Under the pieces are notes generated by a model, which worked only from the letters and a program-made list of their open reading frames with translations, made no database searches and was not told where the DNA came from. The position numbers and the translations under genes were made by a program. Below, piece by piece: positions 1-8,482 of a stretch of 64,000 nt of DNA; the stretch's first letter is position 1; the number at the start of each line of letters is the position of its first letter. Where the stretch lies: NCBI GenBank assembly GCA_017510405.1, contig JAFWNG010000005.1:1-64000 (forward strand), given 5' to 3'. Origin of the DNA: Solobacterium sp. Its GTDB lineage: Bacteria > Bacillota_I > Bacilli_A > Erysipelotrichales > Erysipelotrichaceae.

Positions 1-81
1 CCACAATGCTTATCTTTTGGTCTTTGGTTCGGAATAGTGTAGTGCTGGCGGTCTATCTCTTGTTTTCGGTTGCTTGCTTCC

Positions 82-222
82 TTACCGTACATGAGCATTC
101 GCGCCGGGGTTATCGTTGCCGTAACCCTCCAGCAGGTTGATGGCACCCCAGATGCCAAGACCGGCACCAAGCGCCACAACGAGAGTCTGCAGTACGCCGA
201 CTGCACTGTTGAAAAATGCCAT
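82..222 (-). pseudogene. Truncated Maff2-family conjugative element membrane protein
   Basis: A 46-codon frame starts with MAFFNSAVGVLQTL, continues through VVALGAGLGIWGAINLLEGY and reaches GNDNPGAN, then ends after AHVR. This is the hallmark start of the small Maff2 proteins of Clostridia-type integrative conjugative elements (membrane proteins in the transfer region). Family members, as I recall them, run on for a second hydrophobic helix; here it is replaced by four unrelated residues and a stop. AAGGAGG lies just before the ATG. No other conjugation gene is visible, so I read it as a relic of an element that continues or has decayed to the left. The identification rests on motif memory. 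Confidence 0.7.
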
Positions 223-416
223 ACAGGCCTCCTTAGATGTTCCCCCGCAGGGGTGGAATCGGTTTTGCCTGACTTGTCCGGTCCATTGCCATACCCCTCG
301 TACTCATTCGCCTCTACAGGCAGTGGGTGCGTCTGGCCTTCATTCAGACAACAAGCGGCCCGGAAACGGATCCGGACCGCTATGTATCGGCAGCCCGTAG
401 GCTGCCTTAGGCCTGT

Positions 417-872
417 TTACAGATCTTTGCATTCTTCCATGAAGAATTTGGCTCTTTCTCTCCAATCCATATCCAAAGAAGAGAGCCACTGATAATCCAT
501 GAATCCGTGCCAGTAGTAATTCAGGTAGGAATCAATTACCAGATCCAAATCTTCTTTCAACTGCCTTAACGCTGCATCAGGATCCGTCGGAACGTCTTCA
601 TAATGAACAACACGGATGTCTACGTTGTCATGAAATGCTTCATTGAACCGAATGTCGATATCCCCGGTCCGATAAACAGCAATTCTCATGTTTTCTCCGT
701 ATCGGCCAAAATTGAAATAACGGTTCTTACCATTCATGTTCATACGGATTGAACACTTCTCAGTTCTGTCTGTAAGGTGCTTCCCGATACTTTCCAGCAC
801 GAGGTTTGCTGCCGCGTCGATGAAATCGTTCTTGGCTTTGGTTTCAAGTTTCTTTTGCTCTGCTTTTGTCAT
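417..872 (-). CDS. Hypothetical protein, 151 aa
   Basis: The start is fixed by AAAGGAGG six bases before the ATG at 872; an upstream in-frame ATG at 938 has no such site. The protein begins MTKAEQKKLETKAKNDFIDA and is acidic and aromatic, with repeated Tyr and Trp near its C-terminus (YLNYYWHGFMDYQWLSS). There is no signal peptide or membrane segment. I do not recognise the family. It sits between the Maff2 relic and rpsI, so it is probably cargo of the same decayed element rather than a core gene. Confidence 0.65.
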   Translation of the reverse strand: MTKAEQKKLETKAKNDFIDAAANLVLESIGKHLTDRTEKCSIRMNMNGKNRYFNFGRYGENMRIAVYRTGDIDIRFNEAFHDNVDIRVVHYEDVPTDPDAALRQLKEDLDLVIDSYLNYYWHGFMDYQWLSSLDMDWRERAKFFMEECKDL

Positions 873-921
873 AAGTCCTCCTTTAAGCTTCTTAGATTTC
901 CTCTGCAGAGTCTGCAGAAAA

Positions 922-961
922 GAAAAAAGCCCGGTCACCGTCGTAAAACAGTCACCGGGCT
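922..961 (-). terminator. Intrinsic terminator, minus strand
   Basis: An 8-bp GC-rich stem (AGCCCGGT at 928-935 with ACCGGGCT at 954-961) is followed on the minus strand by six T. It lies 50 bases upstream of the hypothetical gene at 417-872, so it would stop read-through coming from the rpsI side. Confidence 0.6.
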
Positions 962-1331
962 ATGTAATGGAGGCTTATTCTTCTGAAAAGACAAAGACGC
1001 CCGGCAGAAAGAACTCTCTGCTGAACGTCTCAGAAAAGGATAAAACCGGATTAGAATGACCAGATTCGGTTAAAAACCTTCAATCGAACCGAATCACAAT
1101 CATGGGCTGTGCGAAGCTTCTCGGAAAGCTTCAGAGCCGTTTTTCGGACGGGAGACATGACGCTTTTCAATCCGCGAAAACCGACTTTTTACTTTCCTTC
1201 AGTTAGCCCATCTGTTAACTAAAAAGGGGCCAAAATGGGTCGAAAATCGCCGGTTAGCCCATCGTTAACTACAAAATTTCCGTCAGAATCCGTGAAAATC
1301 CATGAAATCCAATCAAAGATTTTCGGGCATG
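962..1331. other. Gene-less gap with small repeats
   Basis: No coding frame with a ribosome binding site is visible on either strand. The stretch holds a 7-bp inverted repeat (GAAGCTT 1113-1119 with AAGCTTC 1126-1132) and the direct repeat listed separately. It separates the element debris from the conserved ribosomal operon, so a junction of a former insertion may lie here. Confidence 0.4.
1202..1271. repeat. Two direct repeats, GTTAGCCCATC(T)GTTAACTA
   Basis: Copies at 1202-1221 and 1253-1271 differ only by one extra T. They start 51 bases apart, and each contains the palindrome GTTAAC. Close-spaced repeats like this can be protein-binding sites, for example arm-type sites of a recombinase or operators. 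Which applies is not shown. Confidence 0.5.
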
Positions 1332-1367
1332 AAAAAACCCTGGAAACGTTGAATTTCCAGGGTTTTT
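1332..1367 (-). terminator. Terminator after rpsI
   Basis: A perfect 9-bp stem (CCCTGGAAA 1338-1346, TTTCCAGGG 1354-1362) has a 7-base loop. It is flanked by A6 and T5, so it could act in both directions. It lies 20 bases past the rpsI stop and ends the rplM-rpsI transcript. Confidence 0.85.
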
Positions 1368-1387
1368 CGCATCTCTCTTGGTCTCGA

Positions 1388-1792
1388 TTAACGCTTCGAG
1401 AACTGCGGAGCACGACGTGCCGCTTTGAGGCCGTACTTCTTTCTTTCCTTCATACGTGCATCACGTGTCAGGAATCCAGCCTTCTTCAGGATCGGTCTGT
1501 AATCAGCACTTGCTTCGAGCAGAGCTCTGGCAATACCATGACGCATTGCACCGGCCTGGCCTGTATAGCCGCCGCCTGCAACGTTGATCTTGATATCGAA
1601 CTGATCTTTTGTTTCTGTTAAAACGAGCGGTGAGTTGACGACCATGCGCAGTGTTGCCTGCGGCAGGTAATCCTCAAGTGTACGTCCGTTAACTGTGATC
1701 ACACCTGTACCCGGAGTCATAAAGACACGGGCAACGGACTTCTTACGACGTCCTGTACCTACATAGGTGACTGTTTTCTTCTTAGCTACCAT
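1388..1792 (-). CDS. rpsI: 30S ribosomal protein S9
   Basis: 134 aa. The protein contains [14 protein letters not shown] near the N-terminus, the central [19 protein letters not shown] block, and the C-terminal basic tail ending APQFSKR. This invariant tail reaches the P-site tRNA in S9 proteins. The start follows AAGGAGGATAAAGACAA. It is the last gene of the rplM-rpsI pair, 16 bases after rplM, and is closed by a strong terminator. Confidence 0.97.
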   Translation of the reverse strand: MVAKKKTVTYVGTGRRKKSVARVFMTPGTGVITVNGRTLEDYLPQATLRMVVNSPLVLTETKDQFDIKINVAGGGYTGQAGAMRHGIARALLEASADYRPILKKAGFLTRDARMKERKKYGLKAARRAPQFSKR

Positions 1793-1808
1793 TTGTCTTT
1801 ATCCTCCC

Positions 1809-2243
1809 TTACTTGACCTTCAGTTCTACCGGCTTCTGAGCAGCATGCGGGTGATCCGGACCTGTGTAAACAAATACATGCTTACGCTGTACATCACCGA
1901 GCTTGTTGTGCGGTAACATACCTCTGATTGCCTTTTCTACCCATTCAACCGTATACTTCTCACGCATGAGCTTTGTGCTTCTGGTCTTCAGTCCGCCCGG
2001 GAACATGGAGTGTCTGTAATAGAACTTCTTGAAATCCTGGTCTCCGGAGATCTTGACCTTATCGGCATTGACGATGATGACATAGTCACCACAGTCAACA
2101 TGAGGTGTATAGGTTGGCTTATGCTTGCCCTTTAAGATCGTGGCGACCTGAGTGGCAAGACGGCCCAGTGTGCAGTCTGTTGCATCAACGACATACCATT
2201 GACGAACAACTTCTGCGGGCTTTAACATCGTTGTCTGACGCAT
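1809..2243 (-). CDS. rplM: 50S ribosomal protein L13
   Basis: 144 aa, beginning MRQTTMLKPAEVVRQWYVVD, with the typical LGRLATQVATILKGKHKP and VEKAIRGMLPHNKLG segments. The start at 2243 is chosen over an in-frame ATG at 2288 because GGAGG lies seven bases upstream and the family begins MRQT. It is transcribed from its own promoter in the gap after truA, with rpsI downstream, as in many Bacillota. Confidence 0.97.
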   Translation of the reverse strand: MRQTTMLKPAEVVRQWYVVDATDCTLGRLATQVATILKGKHKPTYTPHVDCGDYVIIVNADKVKISGDQDFKKFYYRHSMFPGGLKTRSTKLMREKYTVEWVEKAIRGMLPHNKLGDVQRKHVFVYTGPDHPHAAQKPVELKVK

Positions 2244-2300
2244 TTTTTTATCCTCCATATGTAGTTTAACCGGGACTACATTTGGCATGTGCCAACAAAT
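2244..2300 (-). promoter_or_regulatory. rplM 5' leader with two hairpins (possible L13 leader)
   Basis: Between the promoter and the rplM start the RNA can form TTGGCA-CA-TGCCAA and then TGTAGT-loop-ACTACA, the second ending just before the GGAGG. L13 leaders that let L13 repress its own mRNA are known in Bacillota. The position fits, but I cannot verify the family consensus by eye. Confidence 0.4.
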
Positions 2301-2329
2301 ATTCTACTGATTGCGCATATGTTCGTCAA
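2301..2329 (-). promoter_or_regulatory. rplM-rpsI promoter
   Basis: -35 TTGACG (2324-2329) and -10 TAGAAT (2301-2306) with a 17-base spacer, a near-consensus sigma-A promoter in the truA-rplM gap. Confidence 0.8.
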
Positions 2330-2347
2330 TCATTTTTTTACTTGTTT

Positions 2348-3379
2348 TCAGCATGTTTCTGCAGCTTTTCGGCATTCTTTTTCCACCTGTGCGGAAAGCG
2401 TGTCCATCACAGTGCGGCATCCCTCTTCATCTAACGGCATAACAAGTGCCTGCAGGTCCGGTTTTTCTTCCAGTTTCAGCCATCCGAGCGTCTTCTGGCT
2501 GTGTCTTCCGGTGATGACATACCAGCGCGGAACTGCCTTTGTACGGATCATTTCCTCCAGTTCTTCGAGCGTATATCCTTCCGGCAGAGTATCTCCGGGC
2601 AGGAATTCCCGGATCATGCCGGTCTCGCTCAGCGCGAACATCTCAAAGTATTCCACTTTCTTCAGTGTCAGTCCCTGCGGCACGGCATTGAAGCGGACAG
2701 CGGTCTTGGACTTCTTCTCCAGGATCGTTCGTATATCCGCCGGGGTCAGGCTGCCCTTCCCCGCTTCGATCAGCACCGCGCTCATCATGCGCACCTGATA
2801 GCGCAGGAATCCTTTGCCGGTAAATGACAGCGTGATCATGTCACCGTCTTCCGTGACGCTGATCCGGTCGATCGTACGCACCTGGTCCGCCTTCTCCGCC
2901 AGCGTATTCTTGTTCAGAGACGTGAAATCGTGCGTACCGGTCAGTTCTTTGGCCGCAGTGCGCATGGCCTCTGCATCCAGTTTAAACGGGCACTGGTACG
3001 CAGTGTCTTTTGTAAAGACATCATACTCCCCGGTATGAATGCGGTAGATATATGTCTTTCTCTTAACGTTGTAGCGGGCATGGAAGCGTTCATCTGTCTC
3101 TTCGGCATCCATGATGTGGATGTCCTTCGGCAGACCGCCGTTCAGCGCGCCTTTCCACTGGTAGGCGCTCATACTCCGTTCGGTATCGAACATGAACACC
3201 TGACCGGCCGCATTGACGCCGGCGTCAGTCCTGCCGGAAGCCGTGATCGGAACGCGGTGACCTTCGATCCTTTCCAGAACCGCTTCGATCTGTTCCTGTA
3301 CGGAGGTGCCGCGCAATTGCGACTGCCAGCCCTCATAGGCGCTTCCGACGTATGAGACCGTGCAGCGGATGCGCTTCAT
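2348..3379 (-). CDS. truA: tRNA pseudouridine(38-40) synthase TruA with C-terminal extension
   Basis: 343 aa. The first ~245 residues are a full TruA, with catalytic Asp in ASGRTDAGVNAAGQV, FHARYNVKRKTYIYRI, and the C-terminal GKGFLRYQVRMM block. It isomerises uridines in the anticodon arm of tRNAs. About 95 residues follow that ordinary TruA lacks, containing VPRWYVITGRHSQKTLGW; I do not recognise this tail. The start MKRIRC at 3379 overlaps the ecfT stop as ATGA and is preferred over the ATG three codons earlier. It is translationally coupled to ecfT in the conserved ecf-truA operon. Confidence 0.93.
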   Translation of the reverse strand: MKRIRCTVSYVGSAYEGWQSQLRGTSVQEQIEAVLERIEGHRVPITASGRTDAGVNAAGQVFMFDTERSMSAYQWKGALNGGLPKDIHIMDAEETDERFHARYNVKRKTYIYRIHTGEYDVFTKDTAYQCPFKLDAEAMRTAAKELTGTHDFTSLNKNTLAEKADQVRTIDRISVTEDGDMITLSFTGKGFLRYQVRMMSAVLIEAGKGSLTPADIRTILEKKSKTAVRFNAVPQGLTLKKVEYFEMFALSETGMIREFLPGDTLPEGYTLEELEEMIRTKAVPRWYVITGRHSQKTLGWLKLEEKPDLQALVMPLDEEGCRTVMDTLSAQVEKECRKAAETC

Positions 3380-4176
3380 ATCACCCATGCAAGAACTGCC
3401 ATCGCAGTGCCGGTGATCAGCGCGCCGGCAAGAAGTATGTAGTCTCTTCCTGCCATCTTGAGCACTTTGTAGCGTGTGCGCGGTTCACCGGGCATATAGC
3501 CTCTTGCCTCCATGGCATTGGCCAGGTCTTCCGCCCGCTGGAATGCCGATACGAATAACGGCACGATCAGCGACAGGATCGCCTGGATCTTTTCCTTGAG
3601 CTTGCCTTCCTGCATATCGACGCCGCGTGATTCCTGCGCCTTGATGATGCGCTGCGTCTCGTCGATCAGATCCGGGATGAAACGCAGGGCGATACTGATC
3701 AGCATCGCGATCTCATGGGCAGGCACATGGATCTTTTCAAAAGGCTTGAGCAGATCCTCGATGCCCAGGGTCATATCCAGCGGCTTGGTGGTCGCGGTCA
3801 GACAGGTCGTAAACATGATCATCAGAAGCAGTCGGACGGCTATGTAAAGCGTCTGCGTCACTGCGTCCAGATGTATTTCAAAGCTGCCGATCGCGGCAAG
3901 CACCGGTCCGGTCTTGACGACAAGGATATTGATGATCAGCAGGAACACGAGCATGAACAGCATCGGCCGCATGGCGCGCCAGATAAAGCCGACTTCCAGC
4001 TTTGCGAGCAGGATCATCATTGCCGCAACAGCGAACATGATGCCGTAGCCGATCCATCCGGACGGGAAGAAGATCGCGATCAGCATGATCAGCATGGCCA
4101 TGATCTTGGCGCGGGGATCCATCTTATGGATCGGTGAATCCAGCGGCAGATACCGTCCGAGTGCGATATTACCCAT
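3376..4176 (-). CDS. ecfT: ECF transporter transmembrane component EcfT
   Basis: 266 aa integral membrane protein, beginning GRYLPLDSPIHKMDPRAKI as the family does, with several hydrophobic helices. It carries the cytoplasmic Ala-Arg-Gly type coupling motifs (AQESRGVD near residue 190 and AMEARGY near 222) that dock on the two ATPases. It links EcfA1/EcfA2 to exchangeable vitamin-binding S-components such as the BioY encoded at 17,515. Its start overlaps the ecfA2 end. Confidence 0.95.
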   Translation of the reverse strand: MGNIALGRYLPLDSPIHKMDPRAKIMAMLIMLIAIFFPSGWIGYGIMFAVAAMMILLAKLEVGFIWRAMRPMLFMLVFLLIINILVVKTGPVLAAIGSFEIHLDAVTQTLYIAVRLLLMIMFTTCLTATTKPLDMTLGIEDLLKPFEKIHVPAHEIAMLISIALRFIPDLIDETQRIIKAQESRGVDMQEGKLKEKIQAILSLIVPLFVSAFQRAEDLANAMEARGYMPGEPRTRYKVLKMAGRDYILLAGALITGTAMAVLAWVI

Positions 4177-5026
4177 GTTTCACCTCCCGGCCGATCCACT
4201 CAGCCAGCTGTTCTTCGGACGTAATGCCGTCCGGCACATTGAAGCCGAATTCACGCATCATCTCAATAAAGCGGATCAGTGACGGCGGCAGCATGCCCAT
4301 TTCGTTGCACCGGCGGGCATCCCGGAAGAATTCCGCGGTCGTTTCCTTTTCCCGGATCCTGCCGTTTTCAACAACGACCACTTCGTCGCAGTACCGGTAT
4401 ACCTGTTCCATATCGTGCGTGACGATCAGGATGGTCTTGTTCATCTTCTTGTTCAGATCGCTGAACAGTTTCATCATGGATGCCGTACCGGCCGGATCAA
4501 GTCCCGCCGTCGGTTCATCCAGTACCAGGATCTTCGGATCCATCGCCAGTATGCCGGCAATGGCAACACGCCGCTTCTGTCCGCCGGACAGTTCCAGCGG
4601 GCTTCTTTCGTAGAACTCCGGGCCGATGCCGGTCAGAGTCAGCGCCTGTCTTGCCCGGTTCGCGGCTTCTTCCGCCGTGCAGCCGAAGTTCTTCGGGCCG
4701 AATGCCGTATCCCTCAGAACGGTCTCTTCGAAGAGCTGATATTCCGGAAACTGGAACACCAGGCCGACGGCGCCGCGCAGTGATTTCAGCTTCTTCGGCT
4801 TCTCTTTGGCGCTGATCGTACGGTCCATGATATACACAGTCCCCTCCGTCGGCAGTAAAAGCGCGTTGAGATGCTGAACGAGCGTGCTTTTGCCGGAGCC
4901 GGTCTTACCGACGATCGCTGTCATTTTTCCTTCGGATATTTCCAGATCGACATGATCGAGGGCGCGGTACTCATAGGGAGTGCCCGCACTGTATACATGA
5001 CTTACATCTTTGAATGCAATTGGCAT
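4169..5026 (-). CDS. ecfA2: ECF transporter ATPase EcfA2
   Basis: 285 aa ABC ATPase with Walker A VGKTGSGKST near residue 40, signature LSGGQKRRVAIAG, and Walker B ILVLDEPTAGLDP. It pairs with EcfA1 to power uptake of vitamins and trace metabolites. It is the second gene of the ecfA1-ecfA2-ecfT-truA operon; its start lies 25 bases inside the end of ecfA1 and its end overlaps ecfT, so translation is probably coupled. Confidence 0.95.
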   Translation of the reverse strand: MPIAFKDVSHVYSAGTPYEYRALDHVDLEISEGKMTAIVGKTGSGKSTLVQHLNALLLPTEGTVYIMDRTISAKEKPKKLKSLRGAVGLVFQFPEYQLFEETVLRDTAFGPKNFGCTAEEAANRARQALTLTGIGPEFYERSPLELSGGQKRRVAIAGILAMDPKILVLDEPTAGLDPAGTASMMKLFSDLNKKMNKTILIVTHDMEQVYRYCDEVVVVENGRIREKETTAEFFRDARRCNEMGMLPPSLIRFIEMMREFGFNVPDGITSEEQLAEWIGREVKHG

Positions 5027-5829
5027 AATTCCCCTACCAGTCCTTTCATCGTCATATGATTCTTTACCGTGACGCCGTGCTTTGCCAGCAGTTTTCCAAG
5101 TCTGGTGCTGTACGGCAGTTCCAGACGGATGTCCGTAATGGTCTTCTCATCGGCGAATACTTCATGCGGCGTCCCCATCAGGGCGATCTTTCCGCCGTTC
5201 AGCGCCAGCACAAAGTCGCTTTCCGCCACTTCGTCGATATCATGCGTAATGGATATGATGGTCAGGTCGCGTTCTTCGTGCAGTTCACGGATCACTTTCT
5301 TGATCTCCGCCTTGCCCTGCGGATCCAGCATGGCTGTCGCTTCGTCAAAGATGAGGATCTCCGGCTTCATCGCCAGTACGCCGGCAATGGCAACACGCTG
5401 TTTCTGACCGCCGGAAAGATGTGTCGGCTCCGAATTCAGATATTTCGTCATACCGACTTTTTCCGCAAATTTCTCGATGATCGGATCCATTTCCGGCTGC
5501 GGGATCCGGTGGTTTTCCAGTCCGAAGGCAATATCATCCCGCACGGTGGAGCCGATGAACTGGTTGTCCGGGTTCTGGAATACGATGCCGATCGTATTCC
5601 GCAGTACCGGCAGATTCTCTTCGTTCAGCTCTTTGCCGTTGATCAGGATCTTTCCGCTTTCCGCTTCCAGCAGTCCTGCCAGCAGCTTCGCCAGCGTGGA
5701 CTTCCCGCTTCCGTTATGTCCGATGATCGTTACATACATTCCCTTTTCTATCGTAAAAGAAACGTTGTCGATCGTCTTGATTCCTTCCTCATAGGAGAAG
5801 TTCAGGTTTTCTGTACGTATCTGTTCCAT
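5002..5829 (-). CDS. ecfA1: ECF transporter ATPase EcfA1
   Basis: 275 aa from MEQIRTENLNFSYEEG, with AGGAG ten bases upstream. An upstream ATG at 5907 would add 26 non-homologous residues and overlap the promoter. Walker A GHNGSGKST, signature LSGGQKQRVAIAG and Walker B ILIFDEATAMLDP are present. The Glu after the Walker B Asp is retained, so the site should hydrolyse ATP. It is the first gene of the ecf operon. Confidence 0.94.
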   Translation of the reverse strand: MEQIRTENLNFSYEEGIKTIDNVSFTIEKGMYVTIIGHNGSGKSTLAKLLAGLLEAESGKILINGKELNEENLPVLRNTIGIVFQNPDNQFIGSTVRDDIAFGLENHRIPQPEMDPIIEKFAEKVGMTKYLNSEPTHLSGGQKQRVAIAGVLAMKPEILIFDEATAMLDPQGKAEIKKVIRELHEERDLTIISITHDIDEVAESDFVLALNGGKIALMGTPHEVFADEKTITDIRLELPYSTRLGKLLAKHGVTVKNHMTMKGLVGELCQLHSKM

Positions 5830-5854
5830 AGTCAAATACTCCTGCAGTTTCCTT

Positions 5855-5863
5855 ACTATATCA
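5855..5863 (-). promoter_or_regulatory. Extended -10 promoter of the ecf operon
   Basis: TGATATAGT (TGnTATAnT) lies 25 bases before the ecfA1 start, downstream of the preceding gene's terminator. No convincing -35 is visible. Confidence 0.5.
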
Positions 5864-5904
5864 CACTTTTCCGCACGCATGACGCTGATGAACCGTTCCG
5901 CACG

Positions 5905-5929
5905 CAAAAAAGAGGCTGGATGCCTCTTT
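5905..5929 (-). terminator. Terminator after the MFS gene
   Basis: AAAGAGGC (5909-5916) and GCCTCTTT (5922-5929) form an 8-bp stem with a 5-base loop. On the minus strand it runs into T6. It separates the MFS unit from the ecf operon. Confidence 0.8.
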
Positions 5930-5947
5930 GTCCGCTGTCACAGCGCT

Positions 5948-7252
5948 TTACAGTTCCCGGATGTCCCGGCTGAACAGCATGAGTACGGCTGTGACGGTGA
6001 ATCCCAGCGTGCAGGAAGCCAGCAGTGCAGTACTGCCGAAGCTGCCGAGGATCACGCCGGCCAGTACCGACGCGACGGGCGTCATGCCCTGGGAACCGAA
6101 ACTGATCAGGCTGCTGACCTTGCTGAGCATATCACGGTCGGTCATGCGCATGACGGCAGTATTGACGGGAATGTTGAAGCTGGCGATCAGAAAGCCGATC
6201 ACCAGACTGCCGAGGCTGAATGCAACAAGGAAACGGTTCACATTTTCACCGTGATCCACATCCCAGGCATAGCAGACCGTAATGACGATCATCACCGCCG
6301 CGACCATGCACAGAAGACGGGAGATCTTCTTACCGCATTTATCCTCCTGCGGACGGGCGCTCAGGATCGCTGCGCCGAGCAGTGAACTGATGCCGAAGCA
6401 CACATTGAACACGGAAGACCACAGTTCCGGCGTCAGGATATTGTCCAGCAGATAGGACGGCGCCTGCGCCAGATCCGTTCTCACAAAGTACGGAACGAAG
6501 TTTCCAATGACCGGGCTGAAGAAAAAGTTGATGAACACGACTGCCGCAAGCAGTGCCAGGATGGCCTTCTTCGTCTTCAGATACCGGATTCCCTCCCGCA
6601 TATCACTGACTGCCGAGCGCAGGGTAAGCGGTTCATCCGAAGCGTGATGTTCACAGCGGATCAGCATTTCCGATATTCCGGAAGCGATATAGCAGCTGCC
6701 GACCAGAAAGAACAGCGTACTCACCGGCAGAGACGCATACAGGACGCCGGCCAGAACGATTCCCAGAATGCTTTCCAGAGAGCTCTTCATGGTAAAGTAC
6801 GCGTTTGCCTGCTGCAGCTGGTCTTCTTTTACGATATGCGGAAACAGCGCGCTCGCCGCCGGATTGAATATGCCGCTGACCGCGTTTCCCAGGATGCCGA
6901 GGAGAAACAGGATCGTGATATGCGCGTCCGGCGTACGCAGCACCAGCATGAGCACAGTCGCGAGAAGGATCAGACCGCCCTTCACATAATCGCAGAGAAA
7001 CATGATCACAGCTTTGTTGAACCGGTCGCCGATCACGCCGCCGACCGGTGTGAATACAAGCATGGCCGCGCTGCTCAGCGCCAGATACAGTCCCTGCAGA
7101 AAGGCATTGTTTCCGCTGATCTGCAGAATGTAGAAACTGACGGCGAAGCTGTACAGGATCGCGCCGAGTTCCGAGACCAGCGCGCCGAAGAAGACAAGCC
7201 GGAAATTCCGGTTCCGGAATACATTGTCTGTTTTCATAACCGCATCATTCAT
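5948..7252 (-). CDS. MFS transporter, probable drug/metabolite exporter
   Basis: 434 aa with about 12 hydrophobic segments. It begins NVFRNRNFRLVFFGALVSELG, with the GGVIGDRFNKAVIMFLCD loop between helices 2 and 3 that marks the major facilitator superfamily. The layout resembles the macrolide/enterobactin-type exporters (MefA-like); the substrate cannot be inferred. The gene starts inside the end of an XRE regulator gene, implying co-expression and control by that regulator. Confidence 0.85.
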   Translation of the reverse strand: MNDAVMKTDNVFRNRNFRLVFFGALVSELGAILYSFAVSFYILQISGNNAFLQGLYLALSSAAMLVFTPVGGVIGDRFNKAVIMFLCDYVKGGLILLATVLMLVLRTPDAHITILFLLGILGNAVSGIFNPAASALFPHIVKEDQLQQANAYFTMKSSLESILGIVLAGVLYASLPVSTLFFLVGSCYIASGISEMLIRCEHHASDEPLTLRSAVSDMREGIRYLKTKKAILALLAAVVFINFFFSPVIGNFVPYFVRTDLAQAPSYLLDNILTPELWSSVFNVCFGISSLLGAAILSARPQEDKCGKKISRLLCMVAAVMIVITVCYAWDVDHGENVNRFLVAFSLGSLVIGFLIASFNIPVNTAVMRMTDRDMLSKVSSLISFGSQGMTPVASVLAGVILGSFGSTALLASCTLGFTVTAVLMLFSRDIREL

Positions 7253-8318
7253 TTTCTGTCAGTTCCTTCCATTCCTGCGCCAGTTCCGCATCCCCGAGAA
7301 GACGCAGCAGCTCCGCAATACTGTCGGAAGCGGAAGCACCGAGGATATCGAAAGCGACGGACTGTTCCGTATGATCCGCAAAACGCATGTTTGTCAGACT
7401 GTAGTCCGGTCTGGAATCAAACCGCCGGGAAAGATCACGGGCTTTTTTCAGTGCGTCACGGGATTCTGCGGACATTCCTGCTTCTTTCTGTACATATGCC
7501 AGCATTACCAGCATTTCCGCATGCGTCTTCGCAAGAACGTCCGGCGTATCTCCTCTTTTCAGGCCGGTGAGAATGTCCAGTCCCAGATTCAGTATGTCGA
7601 CCGCCGATCTCCATTCTTTTCGGGACCGGTATACGAATACATAGCCGAGTATGGCAGTGAGCAGGTTCGACATTCCCGCCGTCAGAGCTTCTGACAGAAA
7701 CGTTTCCGCTTCCGCAGGATCGTTATCACTGACGGCCAGCAGTGAACCGATCTCGCCGCTGAAAATGCCTCCTGCATTGTTCTGCTTCAGCAGTTCCAGA
7801 CTCTTTTCCTTTTCATCCAGCAGGAAAAGCGCGGTTGCCATATCTCCGCTGATGGTCACTGCACTGATGCGGGGATCCTCATTCTGGGGAAGCAGCACCC
7901 TTGCCCGTTCCAGAAGCTCCAGGGCGCGTCTCAGCAGATGCGGATCACGGCCGGCAGCGCCGTATACCATGAAGATGACGGAACAGTAATACACAGCCTT
8001 GAAAGAATGCGGATATCTGCCCAGTATCTTTTCCGCTTCCGTGATGGCTTCCGGATCCAGTGTCCTGCAGCAGGCATTCAGACGGTTCAGGGAAGAATCC
8101 AGGCGGTTGTCCTGCATCCTGTATCCAAGCAGCACATCCACGGATGTATCAAAGAAATCCGCCAGCTCCACGACCAGATTCAGTTCCGGCTGTGACTGTC
8201 CGCTTTCCCACTTATACACGGCGCCGACCGTCACACCCAGTGCCTCCGCCAGCTTTTCCTGCGTCATCCTGCGCTCTTTCCGCAGTCTTCGTATGTTTTC
8301 AGGAAGTGATAATTTCAT
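7245..8318 (-). CDS. XRE-family helix-turn-helix regulator with helical-repeat C-terminus
   Basis: 357 aa from MKLSLPENIRRLRKERRMTQ, preceded by AAGGAGG. Residues ~5-60 are an XRE HTH (QEKLAEALGVTVGAVYKWES). The remaining 300 residues are Leu/Ala-rich helices of TPR-like character (for example RRALELLERARVLLP). Such regulators often sense a small molecule or peptide through the repeat domain. It overlaps the MFS gene by 8 bases, so it probably controls that exporter and itself. Confidence 0.85.
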   Translation of the reverse strand: MKLSLPENIRRLRKERRMTQEKLAEALGVTVGAVYKWESGQSQPELNLVVELADFFDTSVDVLLGYRMQDNRLDSSLNRLNACCRTLDPEAITEAEKILGRYPHSFKAVYYCSVIFMVYGAAGRDPHLLRRALELLERARVLLPQNEDPRISAVTISGDMATALFLLDEKEKSLELLKQNNAGGIFSGEIGSLLAVSDNDPAEAETFLSEALTAGMSNLLTAILGYVFVYRSRKEWRSAVDILNLGLDILTGLKRGDTPDVLAKTHAEMLVMLAYVQKEAGMSAESRDALKKARDLSRRFDSRPDYSLTNMRFADHTEQSVAFDILGASASDSIAELLRLLGDAELAQEWKELTENE

Positions 8319-8411
8319 CGTTTTATCCTCCTTGTTTCTTTCCACTGTCAATATACCCGATATTCCCCGCTGCAGGAAGACACTGCTAATACTGAAACAT
8401 TATTATTTTTT

Positions 8412-8424
8412 ATACTGTCAGTAT
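8412..8424. promoter_or_regulatory. Palindrome ATACTG-T-CAGTAT, candidate operator
   Basis: A perfect 6-bp dyad around a single T lies about 95 bases upstream of the XRE regulator start. It is a plausible operator for that regulator; no independent copy was found to support it. Confidence 0.35.
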
Positions 8425-8437
8425 GGGTTTTGCACCA

Positions 8438-8472
8438 TAAAAAATGAGATCCGGACATCACCGGATCTCATT
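8438..8472 (-). terminator. Terminator after the 193-aa membrane protein gene
   Basis: A perfect 12-bp stem (AATGAGATCCGG 8443-8454, CCGGATCTCATT 8461-8472) has a 6-base loop. On the minus strand it is followed by a T-run. Confidence 0.88.
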
Positions 8473-8482
8473 CGTATTCTGT

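Noticed and set aside
8319-8347. TTGACA upstream of the XRE gene as a -35 box
   Set aside because: The matching -10 would coincide with the ribosome binding site right before the start codon, so the hexamer is probably fortuitous.
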